Source of the DNA: Lithobates sylvaticus
Taxonomy: Eukaryota; Chordata; Amphibia; Anura; Ranidae
NCBI GenBank assembly: GCA_028564925.1
Contig: CM053030.1
Location: 401,675,073 to 401,739,072 of the forward strand
DNA: 64,000 nucleotides
Reading direction: 5' to 3'
In this document: positions 34,884-46,496 of the stretch, one piece after another
How the letters are laid out: each line of letters opens with the position of its first letter
How positions within the stretch are numbered: the stretch's first letter is position 1
Notes under the pieces: generated by a model
What the model was told of the DNA's origin: nothing
The model's input: the letters and a program-made list of their open reading frames with translations, nothing else
Databases searched by the model: none
Program-made: the position numbers and the translations under genes

Positions 34884-35075
34884 TACAAAAGTGAGTACAC
34901 CCCCTCATATTTTTGTAAATATTTTATTCTATCTTTTCATGTGACAACACTGAAGAAATTACACTTTGCTACAATGTAAAGTAGTGAGTGTTTCCGTGTT
35001 GTCACATGAAAAGGTAGAATAACATATTTACAAAAAATGTGAGGGTTGTACTCACTTTTGTGAGATACTGTATGT
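34884..35075. mobile_element. Tc1-like terminal repeats without a body
   Basis: Two inverted arms of about 95 bp (TTACAAAAGTGAGTACACCC and its complement before GTGAGATACTG) almost touch, with the transposase gene entirely deleted. The product is a near-perfect hairpin. Confidence 0.8.
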
Positions 35076-35079
35076 GTGT

Positions 35080-35640
35080 CAGAATGTAAAGAAAGTTGTG
35101 CAGTGAGAACGCGCCCTGCACACTTCCGGCACAGTTACCGGCGGCTAATAGAAAACTCCTGATCTCTACCTGCGATCAAGAGCTTTCTGATCATGTGACC
35201 TCTGGAACAGTGGAACTTCACTCAAAACGTGAAGCCTGATAGGGTTTTATTTGGGGGGGATTTGTATCTATACCGGCTCCCACTTCCACAATCATCATAT
35301 AGGCAAGGATGATGACCCTTGCCCCGCCCTCTTCCACAGCCTCTTGGTACACATCCCATATCCCAGAAGGTAGCAGGACCATTCACAGAGCACAGTGTGA
35401 GCTGACACATGTTCAGTGGGGAGCTGCTTGAGGTTCATCAGGCTCCCGTATCCAAGATGGCAGTGCTGGGGACCCACAGCGGTAAGAAGAACCGGCTGTG
35501 AGAAGGCAGTTCTGGACTCCAGCCTCTGTAAGTCCCTGATTTTAAGGCCAAATTTAGGGAGCATGCATCCATGCCCTGTGTGAGGGCCGTGTTTCCCGGC
35601 ACGGGAATTCACAGGTGTTCCATGAATCCATGAATTGGAC
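35080..35640. other. unassigned GC-richer stretch, no confirmed gene
   Basis: Contains CCAAGATGGCAGTGCTGG followed by AGCG|GTAAGA near 35,453-35,486, which resembles a first coding exon, but no partner exon was found. Could be part of an unrecognised repeat. Confidence 0.3.
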
Positions 35641-35644
35641 ACAT

Positions 35645-36178
35645 TTTTTGTTATTCTTAGATTCGGATATATCCGAATACCCGAATTACAATATAAACAA
35701 ATTTTACTAAATGCTCCGAATAACGTAACGAAATTCGTCTGAATTTTAGGAAATTTGTCCGAATTTTAGGAAATTCTGACTGAAAATTTAACCAAATTTT
35801 ACATTGAACTCAAAGACCGTATGTGATATTAGAGTACCATTTCGAAATAACGCTGTTTTTGTTAAGCCAATGGTGATTTAAAGAGTCGTTGAAATCATTT
35901 GATGAAGATTTTTCTTTTGTTTGTTCACTTTGCTGCATTTGAATCAAAAACAATATTACATTTTCGTTTCGACCGATTCGAAATTTTTTCGATTTGAGCG
36001 TTTCAAATCTAAAAAATCGGTAAATTCAAAGAAAATTTGAAAATTCCAAATATGAATTCTGAATATGAGTTCCAAATACAAATTGAATGAATCAACCGAA
36101 TTTAACTAAACAAAATAACTATATTAACATATCGAAACAAAACTAAACAAATTTTTTCATCATGCACATGTCTACCTA
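35645..36178. mobile_element. hAT-type MITE relic (TGCACATGTCTA end)
   Basis: The right end matches the terminus of the ACGAAT-rich MITEs, and the body is rich in GAAT/ATTC words. The left terminus is not distinct. Confidence 0.5.
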
Positions 36179-36299
36179 GTATGGGTAGTCCCACTCAAGT
36201 CAATTGGGAGTCAGCAGCTGTGCGGACACCGGTTGCTCCACCCTGTTTATTTGTCACTTCTGTTCAATGATTGTATTACTATGATGGGACCAAAAGAAG

Positions 36300-36560
36300 G
36301 ATTAAACAATATAATTCCATAAATGCCAATTCTATATAATACAATAAATATAAGCTCAACACTTTCTGTGCCTTTATGTCTTATATTAGACCTGCCAAGT
36401 TTGTAGAACTGGTTTACAGTGTCTCTGAAGAAAGTCCAGGCTGGGAGTAGATGTCACCTCCCAGAGAAGATGGGTTAGACACCAACAAAATACACCTACC
36501 TCATATATAAACTGCATATTACAAGAGGAAGGGTAGACGACATCTCTGATACAGAACAAG
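36300..36560 (+). promoter_or_regulatory. gene 2 promoter with TATA box and 5' UTR exon
   Basis: TATATAA at 36,504-36,510, with the likely start about 25-30 nt downstream (near 36,535), and a non-coding first exon ending ACAAG|GTAGGT at 36,560. The next exon holds the initiator Met, so exon 1 is entirely untranslated. The transcription start is inferred from spacing only. Confidence 0.5.
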
Positions 36561-36675
36561 GTAGGTCTTTTGAAATTTGTCTTCTTGACAATGCTCTCTA
36601 CAGCTTAAACTGATCAATTTATTAGTAACACCAAGAGTAGATAGTTTGTAACAAAATATTCCTATTTTTCTTTTA

Positions 36676-36712
<37 letters not shown>

Positions 36713-36824
36713 TATTTGTTCTTGTTTTTATTATTTTTGTTGAGATGACCCTCTCAGTAAGATGTGTAAATTATAAAGGGTTAAATTATAAATTTCTTGC
36801 AAACTCCAAATGTATTCAGAAATA

Positions 36825-36830
36825 GATGTA

Positions 36831-36891
<61 letters not shown>

Positions 36892-36892
36892 C
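36825..36892. repeat. TA microsatellite, with nearby AG/AT tract
   Basis: About 60 bases of alternating TA. A mixed TA and GA tract lies just upstream at 36,676-36,713. Confidence 0.9.
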
Positions 36893-36949
36893 TTTTTTTC
36901 AGCAGGAACTTGGGGCAACACACCTCCAGCATTGAATGTATAACATGCT

Positions 36950-37130
36950 GGAGAGTCTATGGATGCTGGCTACTGGGACATCTATTGTTGCTGGTGGGGG
37001 GTCTATTGTTACTGGGGAGGTATTTTGTTGGCCGGTGTCCATTGTTGCTGGGGGATCTATTGTTGCCGGGGGGCTATAGTTGCTGGGAGGGATCTATTGT
37101 TGCTGGGGGTACTTTTGTTGTTGGCTTCAG
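36950..37130. repeat. short degenerate tandem repeat (CTATTGTTGCTGG)
   Basis: Irregular copies of a roughly 20-30-bp unit containing CTATTGTTGCTGG in intron 1 of gene 2. Confidence 0.6.
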
Positions 37131-37580
37131 GAGGCCTATTTTGCTGCATTTCATGAAAAAATTGCATACAATCTACTTAGCACCCAAAAAGGATACTTGG
37201 TTCTGTATTCTTTAAAAGGGTCGGTACTGGGAGATAGGTAGGGGGTGGAACCAATTGATGGTGTTCAGAGGTGGGAAGGCGGCGGAGACAAGGGGGTATT
37301 TGGAAGGGGTTAGTACCTGCACCTATTCTCTGAGAAAAAAAGCCATATATATAATAAGGAACACATACACATGTAAAAAGAGAACATACATTTGATTCCA
37401 AGTTGTATTTCTCTCTTCAGAGATAATATAATAATAATAATAATAATAATAATATATAATATTATATATAATATATATATAATAATAACCTAATGTTAAT
37501 CTTAGAGAACACCTCTGATCTTACAAATATTCATAATAGGTTTCTTTTTTTGTAACAGAATAATATCTTTGTTATTGTAG

Positions 37581-37639
37581 ATCAGCAATGCGCGATACTT
37601 GGTATCCTATGGTTTGGATGTGCGTTCTGTTGCTCTGGG
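37581..37639 (+). CDS. gene 2 signal-peptide exon (coding from 37,588)
   Basis: Acceptor TTTGTTATTGTAG, short leader ATCAGCA, then Met at 37,588. It encodes MRDTWYPMVWMCVLLLW plus one base of Gly, with donor TGGG|GTGAGT. The hydrophobic run PMVWMCVLLLW is a convincing signal core. The phase-1 end matches every downstream exon. Confidence 0.75.
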
Positions 37640-37942
37640 GTGAGTTATATTGCAGAATTATTTATCTTATATCTTATCTTAATATATTATCTTTTATATT
37701 TATTGCTTAACTATTTTTTTTTTTTTAAACACTCCTTTATATAATTCCAACATTTTCTGCTGGCTGTGTATATAACAGTCTTCCCTAACAGAGTAGTCAT
37801 ACTCTAGGAAATAGCAGGTTGGGAAAGGTAAGTATACCAGGACAAAACTGTTTGTATTACCAAAGTGCCAATTATGATCAAGTGATACTTTTTGCAAATG
37901 CCGGTGTTCTATCGAGAAATGCCTCCCATCGAAAAATGTCTC

Positions 37943-38410
37943 AGATGGGTCTGTGCATGCGTAGTACCAAACATCACTTCAGCTGATATGTTGATCAGCT
38001 GGCGTGATGCCAACACAGCGCATGTGCAGATCATTTGAGGCATTACCCAACGCTATGCAAACAGCGGAGGGAGAACGTACTTGTCAGATTGAGCCTTGCG
38101 GGGCGGGTTCTGGGTGTGTTGAAGTGCGGGTTTTGTGTGAGTTGCAACCCACCCCTACACACAAGCAAAGCCCGCCGTTCAACACATTAAAAATTCCCTG
38201 CAACACACACAAAACCTTCAGCACATGGAAAACCCGCCCGACAACAGCAAGGTAGCATCCGACAAGTACGTTCTCCCTCCGCTGTTTGCATATAGTCAGT
38301 TAATGCCCTCGACGATCTGCGCATGCGCAGTGTTGACGTCACGCCACCATCAACATAACAGCTGGAGTGACGTTTGGTACTGCGCATGCGCAGACCCATT
38401 GGAGACCTTG
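37943..38410. mobile_element. foldback element with CpG-rich arms
   Basis: Inverted arms of about 145 bp (for example GCGGAGGGAGAACGTACTTG near 38,064 with its complement near 38,258) enclose about 160 bp. Terminal duplication not resolved. Includes GCGCATGCGCAG words and TGACGTCA. Confidence 0.65.
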
Positions 38411-38653
38411 GTGCTGAAAAATTGTCTAAAGGCATCGGTCAGCCGGCCACCTTCTCCACCGCTATTCCTCTGACTGAACAAAGCCTCAGTAACAGGAAAT
38501 TGTAACCTCCCGGGGTCTGGAAATGCATTGCACAAACCTTTCTTCAAGGCCTCCTGAAGATGTTTCATCCTCTGCTTCATCCTCTGCTCCCTCTGTGAAG
38601 GCAGGGCGAGTTCCGCAACCTTACCCTTGTAACGTCAATCAAGAAGGATTGCC

Positions 38654-38691
38654 AAACAGTGCTTAATCATAGCTATGATTAAGCACTGTTT
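38654..38691. repeat. perfect 38-nt palindrome
   Basis: AAACAGTGCTTAATCATAG is followed directly by its exact reverse complement, with no spacer. GTGTGAAACGGGTC follows shortly after, and at 38,781 GTGCGGCTGTCCAGAATTTT, shared with the repeat at 20,755. Confidence 0.95.
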
Positions 38692-38799
38692 GATAGTGTG
38701 AAACGGGTCAGCTCTTCTGTCCGTTCTGCTGTGAAATGTATTTTTGATTTTTCTTAAAGAATAAAGGCTATTTTTTGGAGTGCGGCTGTCCAGAATTTT

Positions 38800-39290
38800 T
38801 CTCAATTCCATTGCTATTCCATTGCTATATGCATTGCCATTCAAATTAGATCCACCTGGAGCGGTGATATCCCTTTCTCTGATCGGTTCAAGCAACCATC
38901 GTCTGCATTACATGATGCAGGAATATCTAGGGGCAAAAGCAAACTTGGAGACCTTTCCAACAGAGCATCCACTGGGTTACTGGGTCTTGAGGGTGGACCA
39001 CTGGCCAGAACATGCTCAATATGCAATTGAGCTACTGGCCTGTCCTGCATCCAGCGTTCTTTTCTTTTTCTTTTGAATTGTCACATTCAGTGCTGCTGGA
39101 GGGTTTGTAGCGGGTCATAGAGAGTGCCTGTCCACAGAATCCATTGATAGGCTCACATTCATAAAAATAAATCAGTCTTGGGTCAACAGCTGTCAAGATG
39201 GATGTGGGATCCCTTGCAGACTGCCTATGCTGAGTGACTATCCTATTCCTCCTCAATCTTGATGATACTAGCTTCCAACAATATTTTTGG
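38800..39290. other. intron, nothing recognised
   Basis: Moderate GC content, with short open frames on both strands that match nothing I can name. A minus-strand segment VDPRLIYFYECEPINGF could be part of a decayed element, but this is unsupported. Confidence 0.25.
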
Positions 39291-39760
39291 TTTAGGGCAC
39301 CACCACCACTGCCTAAGGCCCAATTTTTCTGTCCCTGTTTAACAGGGGCATGTAATTACAATTTTTTCTCTAATATTTCACAGCAGGGCCCATTCCTGCG
39401 CCCACCAAAAGTAACTGTGAGGGCTTACATTGTTGTGGCACCACCACCACCAAAGGCCCAATTTTTCTGCTCCTGTTTAACAGGGGCATGTAATTACAAT
39501 TTTTGATATAGTATTTCATACCCGGGCCTATTCCTGTGCTCACCAAGAGTAAATGTGAGGGCTTACAGTGTTCTGGTACCACCAACACCTAAGGCCCAAT
39601 TTTTCTGCTCCTGTTTAACAGGGGCATGTAATTACAATTCTTGATCTAATATTTCACAGCAGGGCCCGTTTCTGCACCCACCAAGAGTAACTGTGAGGGC
39701 TTACAGTGTTGTGGCACCACCACCAACACCTAAGGCCCAATTTTCTGCAGAGTATATAAT
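39290..39760. repeat. about 140-bp tandem repeat, about 3.5 copies
   Basis: Each unit contains AAGGCCCAATTTTTCTG, CTGTTTAACAGGGGCATG and GTAACTGTGAGGGCTTAC. A second block of the same unit is at 42,300-42,545. Confidence 0.85.
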
Positions 39761-39799
39761 GCAAGCCGTATAGTATATATACTTCTGTTCAGAGAATAT

Positions 39800-40560
39800 A
39801 GTGCCTGGGGGCCCATGCCATTTTTTTTTAAATTTGGGTGCGAGGTTCCCCTTAATATCCATACCAGACCCAAAGGGCCTGGTAATGGACAGGGGGGGAA
39901 CCCATGCCATTTTTCCTCAATGATTTTCATCTATATTGCCGGTACCCGACAATACATTTCAGCCGCAGTTTTAAATTACTTTTTTTCCTTTAGAAATGTC
40001 ATTTTGCTGTGGTATTGTTCTAAACATGGGAAAACTGTGCCACTTTACAGGAATACTATGGACACCCCCCAGGTACAATATTTAAAGAAATATTTCATTT
40101 TTATTGTTTCACTTTAACCACTTCCCACCCGGTCAATAGCAGATTGACGTCCGGGAAGTGGTTCTGTTATCCTGACTTGGCGTCATATGACAGAAGCTCT
40201 TTACCTAGATCGGAGTTGCGCTGTGCCAGCCTGACACACCACACCACCGATCGGCGCACTGCACTGGCTTGTTATCCTGCTGGATGTCATATGACGCCCA
40301 GTCAGGATAACTGAACCACTTTCCGGCTGTCATTCTGCTATAGGCTGGGCGGGAAGTGGTTAAATAAAATGCTTGTGGATTCTTTTAACCTGCCAGAGAA
40401 GTGGCGTGAATTTACAGTATACAATGTACTGCAGCAATTACAAAGAAAGCAAACATTTCCCCGCCAACTTTCTTTAATGGCATGGAGACCTACTCAAAAT
40501 CAAACAAAGGGCATGGAGAGCTGGGTACTGCCCTGAGGGATATGTACCAATGCAAAAAAA
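39800..40560. mobile_element. hAT foldback fragment interrupted by a TTAA element
   Basis: One arm of the element seen at 46,618 (GGTTCCCCTTAATATCCATA and later ATGTACCAATGC) is split by the insertion at 40,118-40,359. Confidence 0.65.
40118..40359. mobile_element. short TTAA-family element (242 bp)
   Basis: Exact TTAA at both sides (40,114-40,117 and 40,360-40,363). Termini CCACTTCCCACCCGG and its near complement GGGCGGGAAGTGG. The shortest clean member of its family here. Confidence 0.85.
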
Positions 40561-40879
40561 TAAAATAATATCATTCAGTGATGAGCAGCTCTTAATGATG
40601 ATTTAAGGACACCAATAAAAATAGACAATTTCTATAAATTACATGCTTAGTGTATGCACTAAACCTGCCTGTAAAGTGGCGCACATGTTCAATGTACACT
40701 AACAAAAGTGATTTTTACAAAGGAAAAAATACGATTGAAACTGCTGGCTCCTAAATGACTTTTCATGTCCTGTTTGCATTCAAACTAATCATGGATTACT
40801 TTTATCTATACAAGATTATCTAAAGTGAAGGTCTGGTATGGGGCCAAGCCCGACCCCTGAAAAAGAACCCCACACCATA

Positions 40880-41277
40880 ACCCCCCTCCACCAAATGATT
40901 TGGACCAGTGCTCAAAGCAAGGTCCATAAAGACATGGATGAACGAGTTTGGGGTGGAGGAACTTGACTGGCCTGCACAGAGTCCTGACCTCAACCCGATA
41001 GAACACCTTTGGGATAAATTAGAGTGGAGACAGTAAGCCAGGCCTTCTCGTCCAACATCAATGCCTGTCCTCACAAATGCACTTCTGGAAAAATGGTCAA
41101 ACATTCCCATAGACACACTCCTAAACCTTGTGGACGGCCTTCCCAGAAGAGTTGTTTCTGTTATAGCTGCAAAGGGTGGGCCAACTCAATATTGAACCCT
41201 ACGGACTAAGACTGGGATGTCATTAAAGTTCATGTGCTTGTAAAGGCAGGTGGTCCAATACTTTTGGTAATATAGTG
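40880..41277 (+). mobile_element. Tc1-like transposon 3' fragment, second family
   Basis: Encodes WMNEFGVEELDWPAQSPDLN then PIEHLW, the catalytic Glu region of a Tc1-like transposase, then stops. The right end is GTCCAATACTTTTGGTAATA. Different from the CAGTATCTCACAAAAG family. Confidence 0.75.
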
Positions 41278-41317
41278 TGTAATATATATTAATTTGCTCT
41301 TTTTTATTTTTTCTTAG

Positions 41318-41362
41318 GTGCAATGGGCTATGCATATGGACACCCAGTAAGAGAAGGCAACG
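41318..41362 (+). CDS. gene 2 exon A1 (45 nt)
   Basis: Acceptor TTTTTTCTTAG, donor ACG|GTGAGTGTG. Phase-1 reading G-AMGYAYGHPVREGN. More diverged from the other A exons than they are from each other, including two synonymous changes, so an older copy. Confidence 0.7.
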
Positions 41363-41387
41363 GTGAGTGTGAAAATACAGTATCTCA

Positions 41388-41879
41388 CAAAAGCACTCAA
41401 CTTCTTTGGTGGACCATGGTGAGGCCTGTTTTGAGTGGAACCTGTCCTGTTAAACCGCTGTATGGTCTTGGCCACCGCGCTGCAGCTCAGTTTCAGGGTC
41501 TTGCCAATCTTCTTATAGCCTAGGCCATCTTTATGTAGAGCAACAATTCTTTTTTTCAGATCCTCAGAGAGTTCTTTGCCATGAGGTTCCATGATGAACT
41601 TCCAGTGACCAGTATGAGAGAGTGAGAGCGATAACACCAAATTTAACACACCTGCTCCCCATTCACACCTGAGACCTTTTAACACTAACAAGTCACATGA
41701 CACCGGGGAGGGAAAATGGCTAATTTTGAGGGGACAGCTAATTTACACTGTTATACAAGCTGTACATTCACTACTTTACATTGTAGCAAAGTGTAATTTC
41801 TTCAGTGTTGTCACATGAAAAGATGAACATAAAAATATTTACAAAAATGTGAGGGGGTGTACTCACTTTTGTGAGATAC

Positions 41880-41881
<2 letters not shown>
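41388..41881 (-). mobile_element. Tc1-like transposon, internally deleted
   Basis: Starts TACAGTATCTCACAAAAG and ends TTTTGTGAGATACTGT. The minus strand keeps the N-terminal helix-turn-helix (ELSEDLKKRIVALHKDGLGY, then KTLKLSCSAVAKTIQRF). The catalytic part is gone. Confidence 0.85.

Positions 41882-41888
<7 letters not shown>

Positions 41889-41950
<62 letters not shown>
41889..41950. repeat. TA microsatellite
   Basis: About 60 bases of alternating TA next to the Tc1 end. Confidence 0.95.
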
Positions 41951-41952
<2 letters not shown>

Positions 41953-42149
41953 CAGGGCACAAAATTTCAAGTCCTGAGCTACTACCTAGGTCTCAAGGGT
42001 TACTCGCCACCAGTGCCCCACTCAATCCCGACCCTGCCCCACCCCTAAACATGCCCTCATACAGTAAGTTATCTTATGAAATTACACTTAAATGTTTTAT
42101 GCAAAAATAGGTTACAAAAATAAATATTAACAACTTTATCAGCCTCACC

Positions 42150-42870
42150 TGTGCCCCTCAATGCAGCCTCACCTGTGCCCCTCAATGCAGCCTCATCTGT
42201 GCCCACCTTTGCAGACACACTGTGCCCACCATTGCAGCCTCACTGGGCCCACATTACAGCCTCACTGTGCCCATTACAGCCTCACTGTGCCCGTTGCAGC
42301 CACTAATATTTCACAGCAGGGCATGTTCCTGTGCCCACCAAGAGTAACTGTGAGGGCTTACAGTGTTGTGGCAGCATCACCACCACCACCACCAATTTTT
42401 CTTCCCCTGTTTAACAGGGGCATGTAATTACAATTTTTTATATAGTATTTCATACCCGGGCCTATTCCTGCGTTCACCAAGAGTAACTGTGAGGGCTTAC
42501 AGTGTTCTGGTACCACCAACACCTAAGGCCAATTTTCTGCAGAGTATACAGCCACACTGTGCCCGGTGCCAATATCAGCCTTACTGTGCCCATTGCATTC
42601 TCACTGTGCCCATTGCATTCTCACTGTGCCCATTGCATTCTCACTGTGCCCATTGCATTCTCACTGTGCCCATTGCAGCCACACTGTGCCCATTACAGCC
42701 ACACTGTGCCCATTACAACCAAACTGTACAAATTGCAACCACACTGTGCCCATTGCAACCACACTGTGCCCATATCAGCCTCACTGTGCCCATTGTAACC
42801 TCACTGTGCCCATATCAGCCTCACTGTGCCCAATGCAGTCTCACTGTGCCCATTGCAGCCTCGCCTGGGC
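42150..42870. repeat. 20-bp tandem array, with a 140-bp repeat block inside
   Basis: Units such as CTCACTGTGCCCATTGCATT, variably edited. The 140-bp repeat interrupts at 42,300-42,545. Open frames across it are repeat artefacts. Confidence 0.9.
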
Positions 42871-43232
42871 AGAGGAATGCATGGCTGAAGGAAGAGAATA
42901 GCACGCTGTTACCGGCACTTACATTATAATTGTCTCCGTGCCTGTGATAGATAGAACACATCCCAGCATTGGACCGGCGTTCTGCCTATCATAGGCAAGG
43001 GTCAGGAGGAGGCGGGGCTGTGTTGAGCAGAGCGGAAACAATTATAATGTAAGCGCCGGTAACAGCGTGCTATCCCTCGGCTCTCCTCTTCCTCCCCGGG
43101 GCAATCGCTGGGAGAACGGCTCCCAATCAACCCCGCCTCTCCCAGGCAGGCAGCTCGCAAGCCCTCATTTTCCACTCGCAAAATGCGAGTAGGCGAGTGG
43201 AAAATTTGAGGGCTATATATATATTTATATAT

Positions 43233-44098
43233 TAGGGCTTTTACTGATTAAAATTTTCGTGTTCGATTAATCGTTTTTTTTTTTTTTTTTTTAAATCAAT
43301 TAATCGACTAATTTCGATTAATTATAGCGCACATACAGATCCACCTACTTGTAGCTGATCTCCTTGCATTGCAGCTCTGCATTAGTCAGTGGTAAATGTG
43401 ATATACACTATATACAATCACCCGACACTAGTTAGTTTCCACAATCCATGACTTAACTTCACAGTTCACACAAATACGTTTTAAATTCAAACTGTAGCAC
43501 TGTTTTTTTAAGTCATTTTTTTTTCCACAGTAGCGTGACAATCCCTCCACCTCCGGTCTAACTAATCACTCTCACCTTATGGCATGGACCCCTGTGCAAA
43601 CAGGTGGTCATGCAAGTGGGTTTTAAAAGGGTTAACACGGACCATAAACTTCTCTCATGTCTCCTTAGATCTCAGCAAGGACGCAGGTCATGGGTAGAAA
43701 GAAAAGATCTAAGTGCTCACCGCTTAAGTATAAGATTCAATTTTTGTGTTCAAACACAAACTACTCACATAAAGATTATAAAGACACAGCATGTAAAGCC
43801 GACAATCGTGTTAGTTCCGTAGGGCAGCAGCGGGTGACGTCATGCGTAGCTCCTCCCCCGTACGCGTTACATTCAATCAGAACTTCGACGTCACCGGACT
43901 CCTCCCCCCTTCCCTTCGTTAGCAGACGGAGGCACTTGGGGAAGGGGGAGGAGTCCGGTGACGTCGATGTCCGTGACGTCACCGGATCTCTGACGGAACT
44001 CCCTGAAGACCCAGAAGAGGTGAGTACCGATCAAAAGAATTTTGATCGATCAAAAAAATGAATCGATTAATCAAGGAATTAATCTTTAATTTCCACAG

Positions 44099-44103
<5 letters not shown>
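43233..44103. mobile_element. hAT-like nonautonomous element with internal palindrome
   Basis: Begins TAGGGCTTTTACTGATTAAA and ends AATTTCCACAGCCCTA, with ATTAATCGATT-type inverted sequence at both sides. Contains near-perfect 29-bp inverted arms (43,886-43,914 and 43,938-43,966) including TGACGTC. Sits in TA-rich sequence, so the target duplication cannot be read. Confidence 0.65.
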
Positions 44104-44139
<36 letters not shown>

Positions 44140-44183
44140 ATATATTTTTATTTGCTCATTGTTTTTGTTTTGTTTTTTCTTAG

Positions 44184-44228
44184 GTGTAGTAGGCCATGCC
44201 AATGGGCGCCCAGTAACAGAAGTCAGAG
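44184..44228 (+). CDS. gene 2 exon A2 (45 nt)
   Basis: Phase-1 reading G-VVGHANGRPVTEVR. Differs from gene 1 A2 at four bases, all amino-acid changing, whereas about 110 bases of downstream intron differ at about one. Confidence 0.7.
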
Positions 44229-45169
44229 GTGAGTGTGAAAATATAAGAAATGAAGCACAATCACTGTGATGAATTGCTAAGATAGGCAAGAAATATGGTG
44301 AGAGTCTCTGATCTGTCTGTTGAATGAATCCCGTCAATATTACACCTATACCCGCCTAGGTGAACATACACTTTGTGGGTTAATCTTTATTGTTCTCCCC
44401 CAAGATAAGCAGAGCTGATTTTTTTTTCATTATTTAATATAGAAGCAAATATTTTTAAAGTGCTCATACTGTATATGTGATTCTAATAGCCCTAGGGTCA
44501 TGTGACCTCTTTACTGTAATACAGCTCCCAGACATATTTGTCCTCAGAATAAGACCATCACTTGTTGAATACATTTGCTTTGGTTTTATTTATGATCATT
44601 TGAGGGAGAGAGGGTTAGGGATACCCAAAAAGCCATTTCCTATTATCAGTAGCTATAAAGTGGTTCACTACAAGGATTAGACCAAAATAATGAGGCTCCA
44701 GGTGAGTGACCCGAACCCAGGGGGCTGCACAGCTTATCTGTGAGATTCGGTAACATTCACAAATCCGGAATATTTCTGCACTCCTTGGTATCTTTATTGA
44801 CACATTAAACTGTCAGGAACATTAAAAGGTGACGCGTTTCGTTCTAAATTCCCGGCCGGCTCAAACCTCCCAGGTTTTTGAATGACGTCAGCTGAATACC
44901 AGTCACAGAAGTGCAGAACGAAGTGCTCTCCTGTGATCCATAGGAGAAGTACAGCCAGACGAGCTTTCCCCGTACTTCTCCTTTATTCACCCGACATCAC
45001 AAGTGGTGATCAGATGTGGGCAAGAGACGGTGGAAATATCCAGGTCTTCACTCCCATGGGGTGTTCATGCCAGGAACTGTTGTTAACACTTTGGAAGAGC
45101 GACCAGGCAAAAAGCATTGCATGTTACAGGCAAAATAGAGAAAAGCTCAGGGGGTGGAACTGAGACAAT

Positions 45170-45401
45170 GAGGGTTATTTACTAAAGGAAAATACACTTT
45201 GAGATACAAGTGAACTTGGAAGTGCAGTCGCTGTAGATCTGAGGGGGACATGAAAAAAATTAAAAAATACATTTAGGCTTGCACATGATTGGATGTTAAA
45301 ATCAGCAGAGCTTCCCCTCATGTCAGATCTACCCTTCAGATTTACAGTGACTGCACTTCCAAGTGCACTTGTAATGCAAAGTGGATTTGTATATAACCTC
45401 C
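45170..45401. mobile_element. AAT-target MITE, gene 2 copy
   Basis: Same insertion point as in gene 1 cassettes (AAT 45,167-45,169 and 45,402-45,404), more decayed at both termini. Confidence 0.7.
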
Positions 45402-45643
45402 AATGTCTCCGCCAGTGTTGGAGATGGTGGGAGAACGGTGGAAATGGCTTAAAACGATGGAAAATCATTATTGTAAAATCTTAACAAACTGAAACAATTC
45501 TGCCACCAATGATGTAATATTCTACTAAATAATCAATGGAGAATGATATCAAGAAAAGGTCACTCATAGCTGCAACTAGTTTTGTTGTTTATGTGTTCCT
45601 GGTCCTAAAAAAAATTATACATATTCCTATTTCTTTCATTTAG

Positions 45644-45676
45644 AATCATTCTTTGACTCTGCTGCGGATATTGCAG
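45644..45676 (+). CDS. gene 2 exon B (33 nt)
   Basis: Acceptor TTTCTTTCATTTAG, donor CAG|GTAAGTAATG. Phase-1 reading ESFFDSAADIA. Strongly diverged from gene 1 B exons in coding bases, with recognisable flanks. Confidence 0.65.
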
Positions 45677-45933
45677 GTAAGTAATGAAAGTGAAGCTCTA
45701 GTTTATATCCTGTATAAGTATATTATGTACTGAATACAGGTTATGGATCTATGACATCTGGTATTATCCGCCTCTGAACGGTTTTATCCCCTCCATCACC
45801 AGGCCATTGTTTGCTATTCAGCACTGGACTACTTTAACTGGTAATTGCATGCAACACTATAACCAAATTACATTTATAAAAAAAAAATCACACACATTAA
45901 GCTTTTTTTTGGTGGTATTTGATCACCACTGGG

Positions 45934-46158
<225 letters not shown>

Positions 46159-46496
46159 ATATATACAAAAAAAGATTGAAGATTTTGAAAAAAAATTATA
46201 TTATCTACTTTCTATTATAAAAACATATCCAATAAAATCAAAGTTTTTTTTTTTTTTTTTTTATAAATGTAGGCCAAAAAGTATTCTGCTACATATCTTT
46301 GGTAAAAAAAAAATCCCATTAAGTGTATATTAATTGGTTTGTGTGAAAGTTATAGCGTCTACAAACTATGTGCTATATATTTGAGAATTGATCAGTACTG
46401 ACGGCCTATCGCAAAACCCCAAATTCATTATCTCAGAAAATTTGAATATTACATAAGACCAATAAAAAAAATCTTTAATACAGAAATGTTGGCTTA

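Noticed and set aside
35453-35490. Kozak-like ATGGCAGTGCTGG with a GTAAGA donor
   Set aside because: No downstream coding exon of matching phase was found, and the surrounding sequence looks repetitive.
38800-39250. Open frames on both strands with protein-like composition
   Set aside because: No family recognised and no splice structure; left as unassigned.
42363-42929. Open frames with repeated HCAHC and TVPIA words
   Set aside because: They follow a 20-bp tandem repeat in three frames and carry no gene structure.
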